Shown: positions 23,336 through 37,300 of the stretch, piece after piece
Layout of the letters: each line of letters opens with the position of its first letter
Numbering within the stretch: the first letter of the stretch is position 1
Assembly: GCA_037102815.1 (NCBI GenBank)
Contig: BTPP01000005.1
Coordinates: forward strand, 2,728,001 to 2,792,000
Direction: 5' to 3'
From: Neurospora intermedia
Taxonomy: Eukaryota > Ascomycota > Sordariomycetes > Sordariales > Sordariaceae
DNA: 64,000 nt
Notes under the pieces: model-generated
What the model was told of the DNA's origin: nothing
Database searches by the model: none
The model's input: the letters and a program-made list of their open reading frames with translations, nothing else
Position numbers and translations under genes: made by a program

Positions 23336-25435
23336 AATGGAAAATGCTAAACATTATACAAACAATACCATTGACGGAATCTGGGGGACAAAAGCAAACT
23401 TTCACATTTTGACCACTCACTGACTCACCCATTCACTCACTCCCTTAGAGGTACTCACACCCTCACTCGTGACTCCATATGCATGACCGGCCTTTGTCGG
23501 TGATTGCTTCTTTGTAGTGTATGGTAGACCTCGCTCGGTTCTTTGCTCGCTTTTCCCCCCTCTCCCCCCCCACCACCTAAAACAAAGCAAGCACCGACAA
23601 CTACACTAACAAAAGGGGTTTGGTATATGTGAGTACCTACCTAGCCAGTAGCAGTAGCAGAAAAAGGGATCCTGGTTTTCCCAAGGCTACCTATATATGT
23701 ACCTAAAAGCAATCATGCAACTTGAGCAAACGATAGGTAGCAAGCAGCATATAACTTGTCACCATCACCACCATACCGTGGGTACCACGATTAAAGAAAA
23801 GAGAAAAAAAAAAAGAGAAGGAAAAAAGGGGGGAGGAAAAAAAAGTTTTTTAAAAAAAAATTAAAAAAAAAAAAAAAATTAAAAAACTAAAAAAAAACCC
23901 TTCCAACTTGATATCCATAATCTACGGTTTACAGAGTAGTGTTCATCATCGGAGATTACAATGTCCTGGTAGCACACATCATCTCTCTCGCCTCTCCTCA
24001 TGCTTGTCCTAGGCGGACGGAATCTAGCAGCTAGACTAGCTGTTGACATCAGCACAAGTTGCCCCCTTGAGTGCGTACGTTCAGACTCGCAAAGAGCATA
24101 TAATGAAATGGGGTTCAGTAGCAGTAAATCCAAGTTGTATGTGCTGTCTTGCGTTGTCCGTCCTCGTGCTACTTAACTTATGTCGATATAATGTCTCGTG
24201 ACGCTCTTCCTGCTATAAAGAGAATCAGCCAAGCTCAGCACCACTGCTTCTTCGCTCGAATCTTGACCGTGTCGCTTTCATCATGCCGTGGCCTCACTTC
24301 ACATAAATTCCCATCAAGATAACCTTACTCGCTTCATTGCTGCTATGCTAGCTATGTAGCACTAACCCCCCTCCCCCTCTTCTTCCCGTTCTCTCTTTAC
24401 CACCCCGCTTCCTTCCACCCCCCATAGCGTGCTTATTCGCTTGCTTGCTATATGCTACGCCATAGTGTGCTGTATGCCTGGCACGACTTTGATACCAGAC
24501 GTATCTCCTTCATCCTCTGAGAGTCATCACTCTCGCATCTCCAACAACATAAAATATCCCTGCTCTGCAATTCCCCTACAACACTTCGTCGATGTCGGCC
24601 TATCTGCCCACTTGCCCCCAAAGCAGCAGACAAACTGTACTCGTATCCTTCCTCGTTCATGAACGTATTACCCCGGTATTGATGGGTTTCATCAGCAGCG
24701 AGGGTCAGAGCCAGCCGTTTGCTGACCTTTTGGTTCTCGTTATTCTTCGTCTCTCATGACCACCCGTCCATCACCTCCCCTGGTACTCCATCCGTCACCT
24801 GAAAGCTGCTTTATTGAATAGATGTGGATAGCCAATTGTGGTGTGAACTTGACTCCGCTACACTCTCGAGCAAGAACATGTAGCTTGGCAAGGAGTAAGA
24901 GGATCAAGTCCAACAGTAATTCATAGAAGTGTGTGTGGCATGGTAAAATGGCGTCGCCGAAGGTCGATGTGTAAAGCACACTTTCAAGTGAAGGAAGGAC
25001 TATTCAAATGGCTTTAGAAGAGATTATTGATGGTTCGCTCTCTGGTGAGCTTCTTCCAGTAGCTTAATGAAAGGCAAGCAAAGGCATTGTAATCGTGGTG
25101 ATAGTTGTCGTATTCTGCCTTTCTGGTTGTTGGGTTGTTAATCTCTTCTCATGCCTGCCACTCACCCGGCGGAGTTGCATCTCTCGAGCCACTGTTCAAC
25201 AAGGCGACGCTATACATCACCTTGCATCGTTCTGCTTGCTCACAGAAGGTTGACCAATCAACCTGGCTCGACTTAAATGGCTGGCTTGGTGACTTCATCC
25301 CCTTATCAAGCCCGACATAACACCCCCATTCCTGCCAAGCCCGAAGGAGCAGTTCATAATTCAACAAGGCAGTGGTCATCAGCGATCCCACTGCAGTCAC
25401 CCAGTTGACGTGACATGCTGGCGGCTAGCGCGCCC
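17826..25435. other. 7.6-kb gene-poor intergenic region
   Basis: No protein-coding gene could be supported here. Frames of 130-200 codons (18881-19315, 20141-20659, 20590-21195) lack domains, lie opposite or across other frames, and have no splice partners. The sequence is ordinary in GC and not RIP-like. It has many short ACCTACCT/GGTACCT-type words, CT-rich stretches and homopolymers, including 42 A (23293-23334) and A-rich 23790-23900. The left part probably holds the promoter of the oxidase gene and the right part the 3' end of the ataxin-2 gene. Noncoding RNA genes cannot be excluded. Confidence 0.5.
23293..23334 (+). repeat. poly(A) tract of 42
   Basis: An uninterrupted run of 42 A bounded by GC and CAATGG. 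No target duplication or retroelement body lies beside it, so it reads as a mononucleotide microsatellite. Confidence 0.9.
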
Positions 25436-28400
25436 TCATTGAGCCCGCTGGTTAGGGAACTTGCCCTGAGGCTGTTGCTGAGCCACAAAAGCAGGCTGCT
25501 GGTACTGAACAGCAGGGCTCATTCCATAAACACCCGGCTGTCCTTGCTGTGAGCCCTGGTGCACCATCATGGGTGCCGCTGGGCGTCCGGGGCTAGGATA
25601 ACCGTTCGTCCCGTTCATGGGCTGAGGGGGTACACCACCCGCGGGGATAAACTGTGGATGTCCAGGATACATCTGGACCTGAGGACCAGCCGCCATCAAG
25701 GCGCCATTTGGCCCCGGGATGAACTGCGGTTGCATCATAACGGGACCGCCCATGTGATGTTGCTGCTGGGGCATGAACTGGGGGTTGTTCGAGAAGCTGC
25801 GGAATGGTCCCATCTGAGGCGCACCGCCAGGCATGTAGGGCTGCATCATCGGCTGGCTGTACTGGAACTGACCAGGAGTGCCCTGGGGATAGACCATGGC
25901 CGCATGTCCCATTCTAGGGGATGCAAACGACTGTTGGGAGTTTGAATGCATCATCCTGTGGTCGTCAGGAGCTGTAAAAGGGACATGAGGGGCATGTCCA
26001 TGCTGGCCAGGCTGCATGGGCATAGGAGGCATGTGAGGCGACTGCCTCGGGGCAAGATTCTGCGCGCCGTGCTGCATGTGGATAGGCAACTGGTGCTGAT
26101 GGTGAAACTGGGGAAGCGCATGAGACGGGTTGGGCGTGGCGTTGACGGTGCTCGGAACCGGGTATCTCTCCATGTATTCCGTGTAGGTCATGTTCATGGT
26201 AGAATCAGCCTTTTCGTTCTGAGGATCCGCCTGGCGCCACGTCGGCGGGGTCTCGTAGGCCGGACGGAGGGCACCGTTCTCCTCCCATCTCACGGCATGA
26301 GATTGCATGGAAGGCTTCTCTTCCTTCTCCAAGAAGGCCAAGATATTGCACTTCTTGGGGTCTACATCCTTGGTCTTACGCCTGATCAGCTTTCCAGGAG
26401 GTAGAGCCGAAGCGGCAGGCTCGACGACAACGTTGTTAACCGACACGCGGGGGCTTGACGCTTGGCTCGGTCCAGCGGGGCTAAAGGCAGGGGCGAAAGG
26501 GGTGGCACCAGGTCTGAACTCGTGAATCAGAGGGTTGAACTGCTTAGTGGGAGGTGGAACACCACTAGTGCGACGAGCAAAGGAGGGGTCTCCGTTGTTA
26601 GCAGGGCCAGTGGGGGCGAGACGCATGTCGGGACCCTGAGGATGCTGTCCCATATGGGGATGCTGCATCTTGTGCTGCTCCACGTTCCGTAGGCGCTGAG
26701 ATAGGTTGCCCGTCTGCTGGCTTTGGGACATATGGGGAGGCGGGCGGTTCCCGCGGGTGTAAGGCTGGTGATAAGCCGCCTGAGGATGCTGGTAAGAGTT
26801 GCGCTGACCCTGGTGGCGGCTCGGAACACCACCAGCTGAACTAGAGTGCTGAGGGGCAGTCGGCCGCGACGCGGTACGGGTATCGGCCGTGGTAGTAGTT
26901 GCAGAGCTGGTCTGCTCGGTAGTGGTCTTGCTCGCACCCTCCTTGGCGGCACTGGCCTCCTTCGCCTTGAGAGCAGCCTGCTCAGCCTTGATCCTGGCCA
27001 TTTCCTGTGCGTTCTTCAGCGCCTTCTCCTGGATCTCCTTCTGCTTTGCTGGGTCCTTGGCAATGATAGAAATAAGGTCAGATGGCACCGGGGTTGAGAG
27101 CTTGAATTCGTGATAGAACTTTCTGAGGTCATTCAACCTGACCTCCTTGTCTGCCTTGTTCTTGGCCCTTTGGGCAGACAAGGCACTGCCGCGTTGAATG
27201 TTTGCGAATTCCTTGAACGAAGTTAGAAGTCTTTGCTCAATTCCCTGCTGCTTGCTGCTAAGGGTCTGTGCAGCCGCAGTAGTACTAACCGCGGCCTGAG
27301 CCGGAGCCGCGCTCTTATCGGTAACCTTTGCGTTAACAGCCTTGACTTCCGCTACCTTCACATCCGGCTTAGACTCGACCTTTGAGTCCGCGGTGGTGCT
27401 GGTAGGTGCGGGCGATGGCTTCGTCTGCTGGACGGGGCTCTTGACATCAGCCACAGTCTGCGCAGCTTGCTTCTGCGGGGGTGCCTTCAGCTGAGACGAG
27501 ATGATAGCCGGGTCTACAGGAGCACCCTTGACGGTAGAGTGCGCAGCCGGAGCACGCCGAGCAGGAGGCGTGTACTTGTTCTCTCGGCCACCAGACAGGG
27601 GAGGGAAGTCTTGTCTTCGAACACCGCTGTACCTGTTTCCTTTGTTAGCCGGCCCTAATGCCTGATTCTCTTGCGACCTGTGACTTACTTGTCTTCCTCA
27701 TCACGATCGTCTCCGCCCTGGAAGTCCATGACACGCTCCTCGGCAACATGGGCGGTAACCGGGGCGCTTCGCTCAATCTCACGTGCCTTGCGTTCCGCAG
27801 CGGCCATCCGCTCCTTGTACTGAGGGTGACTCTTGTCGATCGTCGTGGTATAGATGTTCTCATCATAGTCGGTCTTGAGACCGAAGAGGCGCTCATTCGC
27901 AGCAAACTGATCCCAGGTACCAGAAGTGTTGGTCTTCTCCAAACTATCATCAAGCCCATCGGTAGAATCGGGCACCCAGCGGTGCAGAGTCCGCTCATTT
28001 CCGAAGCGAGAGTTGGAGATGGCGGCGTCAGTACGGAAGGACGCGCGGTTGCCTACGGAATAGCCATGTTAGAACGAACAAGCAAGCGGAATAACGCAGC
28101 CGGTTTGTCCATACCGTTGGTAGGCTTGCCGTCTGATTTGCCAAGGTTGTTGACCAGGAGAGGACGCGCGTCAACGATCTCCTTCTTCTGGAACGTCATG
28201 GTTCCTTGCTCCTTTCTAGAAGCTCCGTTCATTTCGGCCGAGTTGGGCAGCTTCTTCTGCGTTACCGTAGTCAGGCGGCAGGTGTTGGGGTCTTGGGTGT
28301 TGGCATAAGTACCCTCGAACTCGGAGCCGTTAGCGAGGGTAATGCGTACTCGTTGGCCCTGGAGATGATTGAAGTAAGCGTCAGACTGTGTACCAAGGCG

Positions 28401-29223
28401 ACCAGTATAAGACCGGCGGACAGTCCATGTAGCATTGCCGTAGTGGACGGCGGCCAATAGTGGAGCAGCTAAGGGAGTAAGTAGCAGCAAGGTCCGCCAA
28501 GGAGCTATGTCATGGATAACATGGGTCTCGAAAAAGGGGAACCAAAACAACGAGCAAACAAGGCGCATCAACGAACCTCGCGAAGGGAGCTGGTCACGGA
28601 TTTCTTGTCCTGTGAGCTGAAGTTGTTCTGCGGTCTGGCGGACTGGCCGGTGATGGGGTTCTTGGCCGAAGTCCAGGCCTTTTGCTGGACAGGAGGGGCA
28701 GACTGTCTGTGCGGATGTCAGTCTGGAGTTACGGCGTCGAAGGATAGGATGTCCGTCAAGCGGGCAAGAGCATGGCAATGGGACTGAGGAAAGGATGGGA
28801 ATTGAGGGAGTGAAGACGATGATTCCGCGACTACAATGGAAGTCGATCTGGAGGCGGGTGGACCCAAAGTCTAAGGGGTCTGACAGGATGGGAGGATGGG
28901 CAGGCGTGATGACGGGGGGTCGGGTTTAAGGTGTGGCTTTGTTGCTGCGTCGGTGTGCGGCTGCCGCAGTAAAGAGACAGGCAAGGCGGAAGAAGGGCAA
29001 AGACGATGTTTGAAAGGGCAGGAAGGGTGCGGTAGATGGCGTCTCACCTGTTCTGCTGGCTGGCCAGAGTGGCCGGCACCGCGTCTGATGTCCTTGCTCG
29101 CTGGTCGCCGAGCTTACTGCTGTAGAGGGGACGGGTCGCGGGGGACTTGACGTCGGGCGTCGACGACTGCGAGGGGGTCGAGGCTGTGGTCGCGGGCTTC
29201 GCGGAAGCCGGTCGGTTCTCCAT
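25436..29223 (-). CDS. atx-2: ataxin-2 / Pbp1 homologue
   Basis: An RNA-binding scaffold of poly(A)-binding protein complexes and stress granules. In Neurospora the orthologue ATX-2 acts in the circadian clock (established knowledge). Exons fitted by eye: 29223-29048, 28703-28577, 28385-28115, 28052-27689 and 27632-25436; phases agree and give 1044 residues. Exon 1 starts MENRPASAKP. Exon 2 holds KKAWTSAKNPITG. Exon 3 holds the Lsm fold (FNHLQGQRVRITLANGSEFEG). Exon 4 is the LsmAD domain (WDQFAANERLFGLKTDYDEN, then EIYTT-type IYTTTIDKSHP). Exon 5 opens with the family signature DFPPLSGGRENKYTPPARR, then VDPAIISSQL, a coiled charged stretch, and a long Pro/Gln/Met/His-rich disordered tail. The splice between exons 2 and 3 (donor GTTCGT) is the least certain; an acceptor near 28463 is the alternative. 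No gene neighbour shares its role. Confidence 0.92.
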
Positions 29224-30703
29224 GCTGCCTGCGGTCGGGGTCCCAGTGAGGGTCACTGGTCTCGCAGTGTTGTTGCACCTTCTTGGGTAGGAGAGGTGTT
29301 GGGATGGGGAAACAACTTTTTGGCGGTGGTGAGAGGAGGGTGCGGCGGGCGGCGGGAGATGGTACGGTGCGCGGGTGCGGGTGCGGCCAGCGGGAGCGGC
29401 AGGAGGCTACTAGGACTAGGGGGACGCTCTGTGGTCGGTCGGTGTTTGCACCAATTGGGCGAATCAGAATGACGAGTGCTCGTCCGACTGGATCAGTCTT
29501 GAGTTGGATGCACCAGCACACTCCAGCACAGCAATGCCGCCAGTAGTCTAGTGAGTCTGCATCGACAGGACAGGCCCGAGTGCCCGTCTTTCGCGTGGAG
29601 GTCCGTCTGGGGTAGCTGAGTGGGCTAGACCGGCAGACCGTAATACCGTGTATCCGGTCTGTAATTAATGCAAGGTGAAGGCCAGGTGTAGGTACTGTAC
29701 GGTAGGTAAACGCCCGGCTCAAGGTGCAAGGGCGAGTCTCGTCAAGTTATAGAACAACGCCGCGCAACGAGTGCGTCCAAGTCCGTCCTCAGTCTCTACC
29801 TACGTCTTGTACGAATCCCGATTGGATTTTCGAAGCCGTGCTCGGTCGGACCCAAAAGGTTGTCTGGTTGGATTAGGGGGGCTGAATGGGGCGTCGCTAA
29901 AATGCAGAGGTAGGCATGTACTGCTTGTATTGGTGGTAAGAAAGCTTCGACCGTATCTCGTCGATGGCGGGGTGATGAGGCACGACCATGCGGCTCTCAA
30001 CCAGAAGACAAGGAAGGGATCAAGGCTAGGTCCTGGCTGTATTAGGAAAAGCAGGGGAAGGAGGACTGCGATCGGTATGAAAAGCGATCAACGGCGGCGG
30101 TGGGGGAGCAGGGCCGAAGGAAGAAAGAAAGAAGCTTGTCAACGGGAATTTTGGCGGGACCCAAGATCCTGGGCGAGTTTTGAGTGGAAAGCGACGTGGA
30201 TTGGCGGGGAAGGTCAAGAGCTCTGAAGTCGAGAGGTGGCTTGCTTAGTTCGGTCTGAGGTGATTTCGTGACAGCAAGTGAATGTCCCTCCCTCGTGCTG
30301 GGCGGTGTTGCACGACCACGATGAAACCACCGCACCAACAGAAAGAAGCTGCCTTGTCTATTTAAGCAAAAAGAAAAGATTTGGAAGCATTCGCCAGCAT
30401 AAAAGAAAGAACAAATAACTCCAGACACAATGTCCACCTACAGCGCAAAGACGCCCAGACCCAGGTTCCGCCTTTTACATTTCTGCAGGTTGTCACAGGC
30501 AAACGACCAGAGGAAGGAAATCCTCAGAATCGCCAACTGACTGCCCTGAATATCAACAACACCTCTGAGCTAAGCTTTCGCTCATGCCGAAGCTGAACCT
30601 GGACAAAATTGCAGTAACTTCAGACATCTGGCCTGGTTTTGGGTCTTGTTGTCTGCCTGCCTGGCTCCTTAATAAAGTTGTGAGACGGTCTAGAAGAATC
30701 AAG
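29224..30703. other. upstream region of the ataxin-2 gene
   Basis: There is no separate gene. Minus-strand frames here (29114-29722, 30042-30437) lack domains and probably lie in the leader and promoter of the minus-strand ataxin-2 gene. Several short upstream Met codons are possible. The right end of the stretch is the insertion site of the next transposon. Confidence 0.45.
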
Positions 30704-30710
30704 GGGACCT
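30704..30710 (+). repeat. left target-site duplication GGGACCT
   Basis: GGGACCT immediately precedes the left inverted repeat and recurs directly after the right one at 37952-37958. If the last element base is counted as 37952 the duplication is 6 bp (GGACCT). Confidence 0.8.
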
Positions 30711-31149
30711 GTTATCTCAGCGCTCAGACCTCCTCTTTCCTGGGCGCTAGCGTATCGCGCACGGACTAGTTTACAATACAAAAAATAAATTTATCGATTA
30801 AATGCCTCAGGCTTCCATTTTTGGTAATATTTTTAATATGCGCCTCAAGAGGTCTGAGTTCACAATGCAATCCCAAGCATAAACCCCAAAACCAAAACCG
30901 CCAACCATCGTCAATATTACTATAATTCTACTAAAAGCTATTGTATTATAAATTCTTTAAGTATATTATAGTTATATAAATTAAGGCTTTAATTTGGTAC
31001 CTATTATAAACGATAATTCCTAAGGCAACGCGATAAATTGCAATAAGCCCCCCTTATACGCTAGTCCAAGTCGAGGATAAGAATAATAATATTAACGAGG
31101 ATAATCCTACGGCTAATCCTCTACATTTTAACCCTCTTCTCTATTATCT

Positions 31150-33900
31150 AATACTCCTAATATTCTATCGATTCCTTTAAATTAAATACTCCTATCAATT
31201 ATACCCGATCCTCCCCCCTTCGAATTACTAGAATTAGCTCCAGACTAGTTAAATATACTAAAGCTAGACGATCCTAAGTTTCCTATCGATAATATAGATT
31301 ACGATATTATATCTAAGACCTCTAGAGTATAGAATATAATATACGCAACTTTTAATAAGAATAAACGCCCTAATATACCGTCTAAGAGTTATAGTATAAA
31401 GTCCTTCCTATTTTAATAGTTTAAGAATAACCGAAGAGGCTCGCAATTAATTAATATTTTATTCGATAACGAAGTATAAGAAGCCTTAAAGTATATTAAT
31501 CTTACTATACTCCCTACAAACTATAAAGTAATAGATGGGCCAAACTATAGTATATTTACAATTCGTAAAGAAATATAATCTCTATTTTATAAGCCGGTAT
31601 TTAAGTAATTTGAATTAGAGAATATCTTCTAGGGTAATAAACCAACCAATATCTCTAAATTTAGTAGTTCCTCCTAATTAGAGGAAACCTTAAATTAAGT
31701 ATAGCTAACGTTTAAAGAGTATATACTAAAGCTAATAATTTTTCTATTATAAGCGATAAGGAACTAGCGGGATAAGAAAGAATTTATTAATAATACTATA
31801 ACTATTAAAGAGTATAGTAGCTGTATTGTTCTTATTACTACTATTATAATAATTGGGTATATTAAGAATATTAGTATATTTATTCGCCGTATTTTTAATT
31901 TATACCTTCTTTTTAGTAGTACGCCTCGAAGAGCTATTTAGATATTATCCAATATTAGTATTATTTCTTCTTATACTATATTTAACCGTCTTCTCAATAT
32001 AATAGCTACTAAAGCGAAGTAAGATTTTAAGCGGGCTACCCTAGACCTTAACGGTATTATTATTTATAATAACTTTAATTTTAAGAATACTATTCGTAAA
32101 ATAGCTAGCGGTAAGTAAAACGAAATAATAAACCTTACTACGGTTTATCTAGTATATTGTCTAGAATTATACAATCCTCTTTAATAATTATTAATTCGCC
32201 GTATATAATTATTTATATTCAATATAATTATTAATTATTTACTTCCTAAGCGCTAAAATATATTTGAAGTATTAAGATAACTATTAGAATATACTCTTAA
32301 ATATATTTTTTTTAAGAAGAAGAAGAACTTCAAAGTATTATCTACTATACCTATTATTAAAAGGGTTAAATATACAAACTCCCCGTATCTTTAAATTAGC
32401 GTTATATATAAAGATGAGGGCAAACTTAAAGGTATTTACAAAATTTATAAAGAGTTATAGGACAACCGGCTTACTATTAATCGTTAAGAATTTATTAATC
32501 GCTTAGTTCTTATTTATAAGGATTAAAAGACTACGTCTTTTATTTATCGTATTTAGTATAAAGAGCTAAAATCCAATGTTCAATAGGAATAACGAAAATA
32601 AATACTCTTAATCCTAGCTTTCTTCTACATTAAGACCAATCTTATTAAAATGATCTTCCGAAACTTTTAGGACGATAGAGATAAACCTAATCAATCGAAT
32701 GCTACCTTATCTTCGGATATCTTTTTCTTCCAATACTAAAAAAAGATCACTAAGACAAATATAAAGTATTACTTAACTATACTTATATTAATATATAACT
32801 TTACTACTCGTATTCTCGCCTTTATTATTAATAAGCTTATTTAATAGGGATTCTCTCAAAATAAACTTTATATTAATAGTATTCAAAAAGCAATAGAAGA
32901 TTTATTTGTAAAAGAAGAAGAGGAAGGAACGACCGACTTATATAAAATATTTAACCGCATTTAGGATACCGTCTTTATTACTAAAGGCTAGACTAGCAAA
33001 TATTATAATAATATTAACGACGACGACAACGATAATTATCCTATTAATATAGAGTTTCGCAATTAATATAGGTTAATATAGATTATCGAACTTCTTTTAC
33101 TTATTTATAAAGTAATTCGTATAGGAGATTATAGCCTTCTTTAGGATATTATACTTATACTCCCAATTCTTTTTTAAGGTGGCAGATTAATAAATTATAA
33201 GCTAGAAATATTATATTTTGTATAGCTTTTATATTTAAGTATTACCGATAAAAATCTTAGAGAAGCTTTTATAAAAAGTGGTTTAGTCCGCTGTATTATA
33301 GCCGGCAATTGTTATAAAGCTATTAATATTATATTCGAGCATTAGAATGTAATTTATATAATAGATATTAAAAATAATAAGAATTCTATATATAATATCA
33401 AAGCTATACTTTTATAGCTTACTCTTAATTCTAATATCCTCGCTATTATTCGTAAAGGAATAGAACGTCTTTAGGGACGTACTACTCGAAGTACTTATAT
33501 AGCCGGCGACCCCTTTACTAATATTATTTTATATATACTAAAGTTATATAGTAATAGAATAATAAAGAGGAAGACTAATATAGAAGAGTTAGAAATAAAT
33601 CCTAATATCTTTAATATACCGGATCTTTTTACTTTAAGTTAAGTCTACCTTCTTAAGAAGCTAGATAAATAGAATAAGATTATACCTATTCTAATTAATA
33701 TTGCTAACTAGAGATATTTATTTAGTATAACTACTTTTATAAACTAAAATAGTATACTAGATTTTAGCGAAGAAGGCGTATACGGCTTTAATAATAATAA
33801 TAACTTGTAGGATTATAAGTTCGAGGAGGATAATGAAGAGATATAAGATACTATAACGAATATTTGTAATAATAGATATATAATATAAATATAATAAAAA
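31150..33900 (+). pseudogene. plus-strand gene relic of the 7.2-kb transposon, perhaps DUF6589-like
   Basis: Despite many stops, one plus-strand coding signal runs through this half. The best-preserved part lies about 33170-33480: NYKLEILYF, then ITDKNLREAFIKSGLVRCII, then an HxN-type EHQN-like word and NSIYNIKAI. The spacing and words recall the C-terminal half of DUF6589 proteins, a fungal family often found in repeats. The likeness is by memory only and could be wrong. It is convergent with the helicase relic and enclosed by the same inverted repeats, so it is a candidate transposase or accessory protein. Confidence 0.35.
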
Positions 33901-36079
33901 AATAATAATAAAAAAAAGAAAGGAGTTTAGCTTGATTTATTCCGCGCACCCTAGTTAAATACTTTATAATATACCCTTTTATAGAATAACTATCAACGGC
34001 ACCGAAAGATAGTACATTTTATAATAATTTTATATCTCCTATTTCCCTAAAATGGCCACATACACAATCTATACCAGAAACTTACAACGGACAAGATTTG
34101 AAAATGAGAAGGATCTAAAAAACGTTAGTAATATATATCTGAACGTTTAAAGAAGAAATAAGGTACAAATAAGGAATTAAATGCGCGAGCTTTCTAGACT
34201 TATACTAGTAGTAATTACGGGCGTCCCCTTAACTACTATACTATAGGCATCCCTATAGTACCCCTAGTAGGGCTAATAATAGTAAAATAATTAAAAATAG
34301 ACTATATTAATTAATTAGAACGTTTTAAGAATATTTGCAAAGTATAGGGGGATTATTAAACGTAATAATAGATCTCTCTCGAAGAAGGGGTTAAATTTAA
34401 TAATATTTTAATTAGTATTCTACCCCTAAGTTGGAGTTTTAGTGCTAAGTACCTTCCCGTTTTAGTATGTGGGTCCCACTTAATAATATCGTGTATAATC
34501 GACGATAAAAATCGATATTATTATTATTATATTATTACAATAATTATATCTAATCTATTTATTTCTTATACGCTAGTAAGCCAGTAATAGGGGTTTTTAT
34601 ACTATTAGTTCGCTTTCTACTAGAAGTAATTATTAGTAAGCTAACGCTAGCGGTAATAATTTTATTAGTAGACCGGGAGTTAGCTATTATTATTAATATG
34701 AAGGGAAATATTGTTATTTGTATTTAATATTATTAAAGTAAATTTTAAAAAGATAGTATTTAACGAACTATTTATCTAGTTAGTATAAATTTAATAACTA
34801 TTCGTCTTCCTAGTATTAATTCTTCTATTAATTATTAAGCTCCTATATTAAATAATATAAATAATATAAGAATAATTAATTAAACTACTTAAATTAACGC
34901 TCTTTATAATATTCTAGGAGGTTTAGGAGTAGTTATTAGTACGGGAGTCCCTAATCTTAATACAGGGATAAGTATAATTTAAATTAGTACAATAAATTTC
35001 TATATTAGTATAGATAATTGAACTATTCCTTTTACTTCCCTTATTTTATTTGCTTCGTCTACTCTAACGCTTTTAATAATTTAAATAATAATAGCTTCTA
35101 TTTACTAAATAACTCTCTCTCTTACTACCCTCTACTCTATTATTTATTTTTACTAATCTTCTATTCTTATATTAATAACCCTATAACTTCTTAAAGGAGC
35201 CAAAGAAGAGAGGATAAACGGACTAGCGGGAGCTAGGTTAGTTTACTAACCTATAGTAATAATAGTAGTAATAGTAGTAGTAGTAGGCTTTACGCCTTTA
35301 TTTTTAGAAGTTTCCTATTCCTTATAAATACTAGTAATAGATTCTTTATAGAAACTAACTAATTCTTCTATATATTAATAGTACTACTACTATTAAATTC
35401 TAAACTTAGGGAACTTCTCGTCTAACCCAGCTATATTATTAAAAAGTAACTTTAATAGCTTCCTTCAACCTTCGGCTAGTAATTGTACTATAGTATTTTA
35501 AAGCTTACAAAGTATAAATATTTCTAGAACTACCTTAAAAGTTCGCAATTTAGTAAGAACCAATACTTAGGCGTACCTCTTATACTATCTAAATAAATAG
35601 ATAGTAGCCGTATTAATAAAACTACTAATAGATAGCTTATTAAATACTTTATCCCTTATTTCCGTATATATTAATATTAAAGGGATTCTTCCAAACTATA
35701 TATTACAATTAGAACTATTACAACACTTCCCATTAGGGATAGGGCGCTTATACTCTAAATTTAAATCGTAGTACGGTTCCTACAAATAGTCAAACATTAT
35801 TCGACGAAAGCAGGGTATATTAAGCTATTTTTAAATAATTAATTCTATCTTTTTTCGCTATATTTCCTTTAATTTTAACTATTTAACTTTATATATAAAT
35901 TTATAAAAAAAATAATAAGTTATACCAATATCCAATTATTTAGTTTAAGCTTCAAGTAGGTCCTAGTCGGTTACGTAACTAGTTGTATTATTGTTATTTC
36001 CAACCTCATTATTATTATTATAACTAGCTACGAGATTTATTAACTGGCTAAATATACGAAGTATATATAACTAGCGAAT

Positions 36080-37300
36080 TTAAAGTTGTACTATTACTGT
36101 TAATATTCTTTTTAATTACTTTTTAGTAGACCCTAAATAATTGAATAAATAAAAAGGAGTAAAAAGGTAAGCGATCCTTTAGCCGGACTTTTTCTGTATT
36201 ACTCTTTTAAAACGCTACTAAAAATCTATAAGGCTTAATTTCTTAAGAAATCCAAATTAAACTACTTTATTAACGTTAGATATATCTATCCCTATTCCTA
36301 AAGCAACCGTAGTATAAATAATTCTATAGTCCGTATTTTCTACAAAATCCTTAAAAATAATATCTTTATTAACGGTCCGGACCAAACTATTATAAAGCCG
36401 AATAACTTTACGGCCCATTTCTTTATTAAAGCCACATTACTTATAAAGATAATTAATAATAATATAGCGGGTAGTAGGTAGTATATTCTTATTATCGATA
36501 TAAATTATCGTATTTAAAATCTCTCGCCGGGTTTTAAGGGTAGCGCTATCGATTAAGAATAGTAAACGGCGAAAATTACCAATGTAATTACGTAGTAGAA
36601 GCTATATTATAATAGAGATTTCTAATTAGTCGACTAAAGTTCGGATAATCTCCAAACTATTATTATTAAATCCAGCCTTCTTAACAATAAAATCCTAATG
36701 TACGCCAGCTAGTATAGCAATACATCCAAACTAAGGAATATTATATAGTAATAAAGGTCGTAAAATATAGAAGTATTAAAAATCCTTCCTAAAATCCTAG
36801 CCCTATTCTACTACGTAGTATAATTCGTTAATAGTAAAAAGGCCAATCTTATTATAGAAATCTAGGGAGCGAAGGACGGCCTTAAATCGGGGATTGAACG
36901 CCTATTCTAAACTTATAAGAATATAAGTATATTTACTTTACTCTAATTCTTCCTATATATTCTTATTCTATATTACAATTAATATATAATACTATTATTT
37001 TATAAAAGTATATTTCCTTACTTTTTTCAATATATTAGTATCGATCTATACGGGCATTAAACCCTATACTTTCTTCATAATATTATCTCGCTAAATTTCT
37101 CCGAATTTTATTAAGGGAATAATTTAAATAATAATTTTATCGAGGAGCGTTAAAAAAGTATATAGGATAATACTTTTACTATAACCGGTTACTACTACTA
37201 ATATTGTATCTTTCTATTCATAGACAAACCGGACAACTACTTTAACCTATCCTTTACAGGGTTTATTACCCCTAATAATATTACGCATTACGTATAGTAT
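36080..37300 (-). pseudogene. RecQ-like helicase relic within the 7.2-kb transposon
   Basis: Read on the minus strand, motifs occur in helicase order. VTGYSKSIIL (about 37190-37165) is a motif I derived from TGxGKS. TINELYYVVEQGQDF (about 36835-36790) is a DExH-type motif II. A CTATLA-like motif III lies near 36730-36700. IIYATVALGIGVDISNVNKV (about 36325-36265) is a clear motif V of superfamily 2 helicases. The order and wording resemble the RecQ-like helicases of fungal repeats and subtelomeres (TLH type). It has many stops from RIP-type changes and is not functional. Sequence upstream on this strand, about 37300-37550, may be its N-terminal part. Confidence 0.6.
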
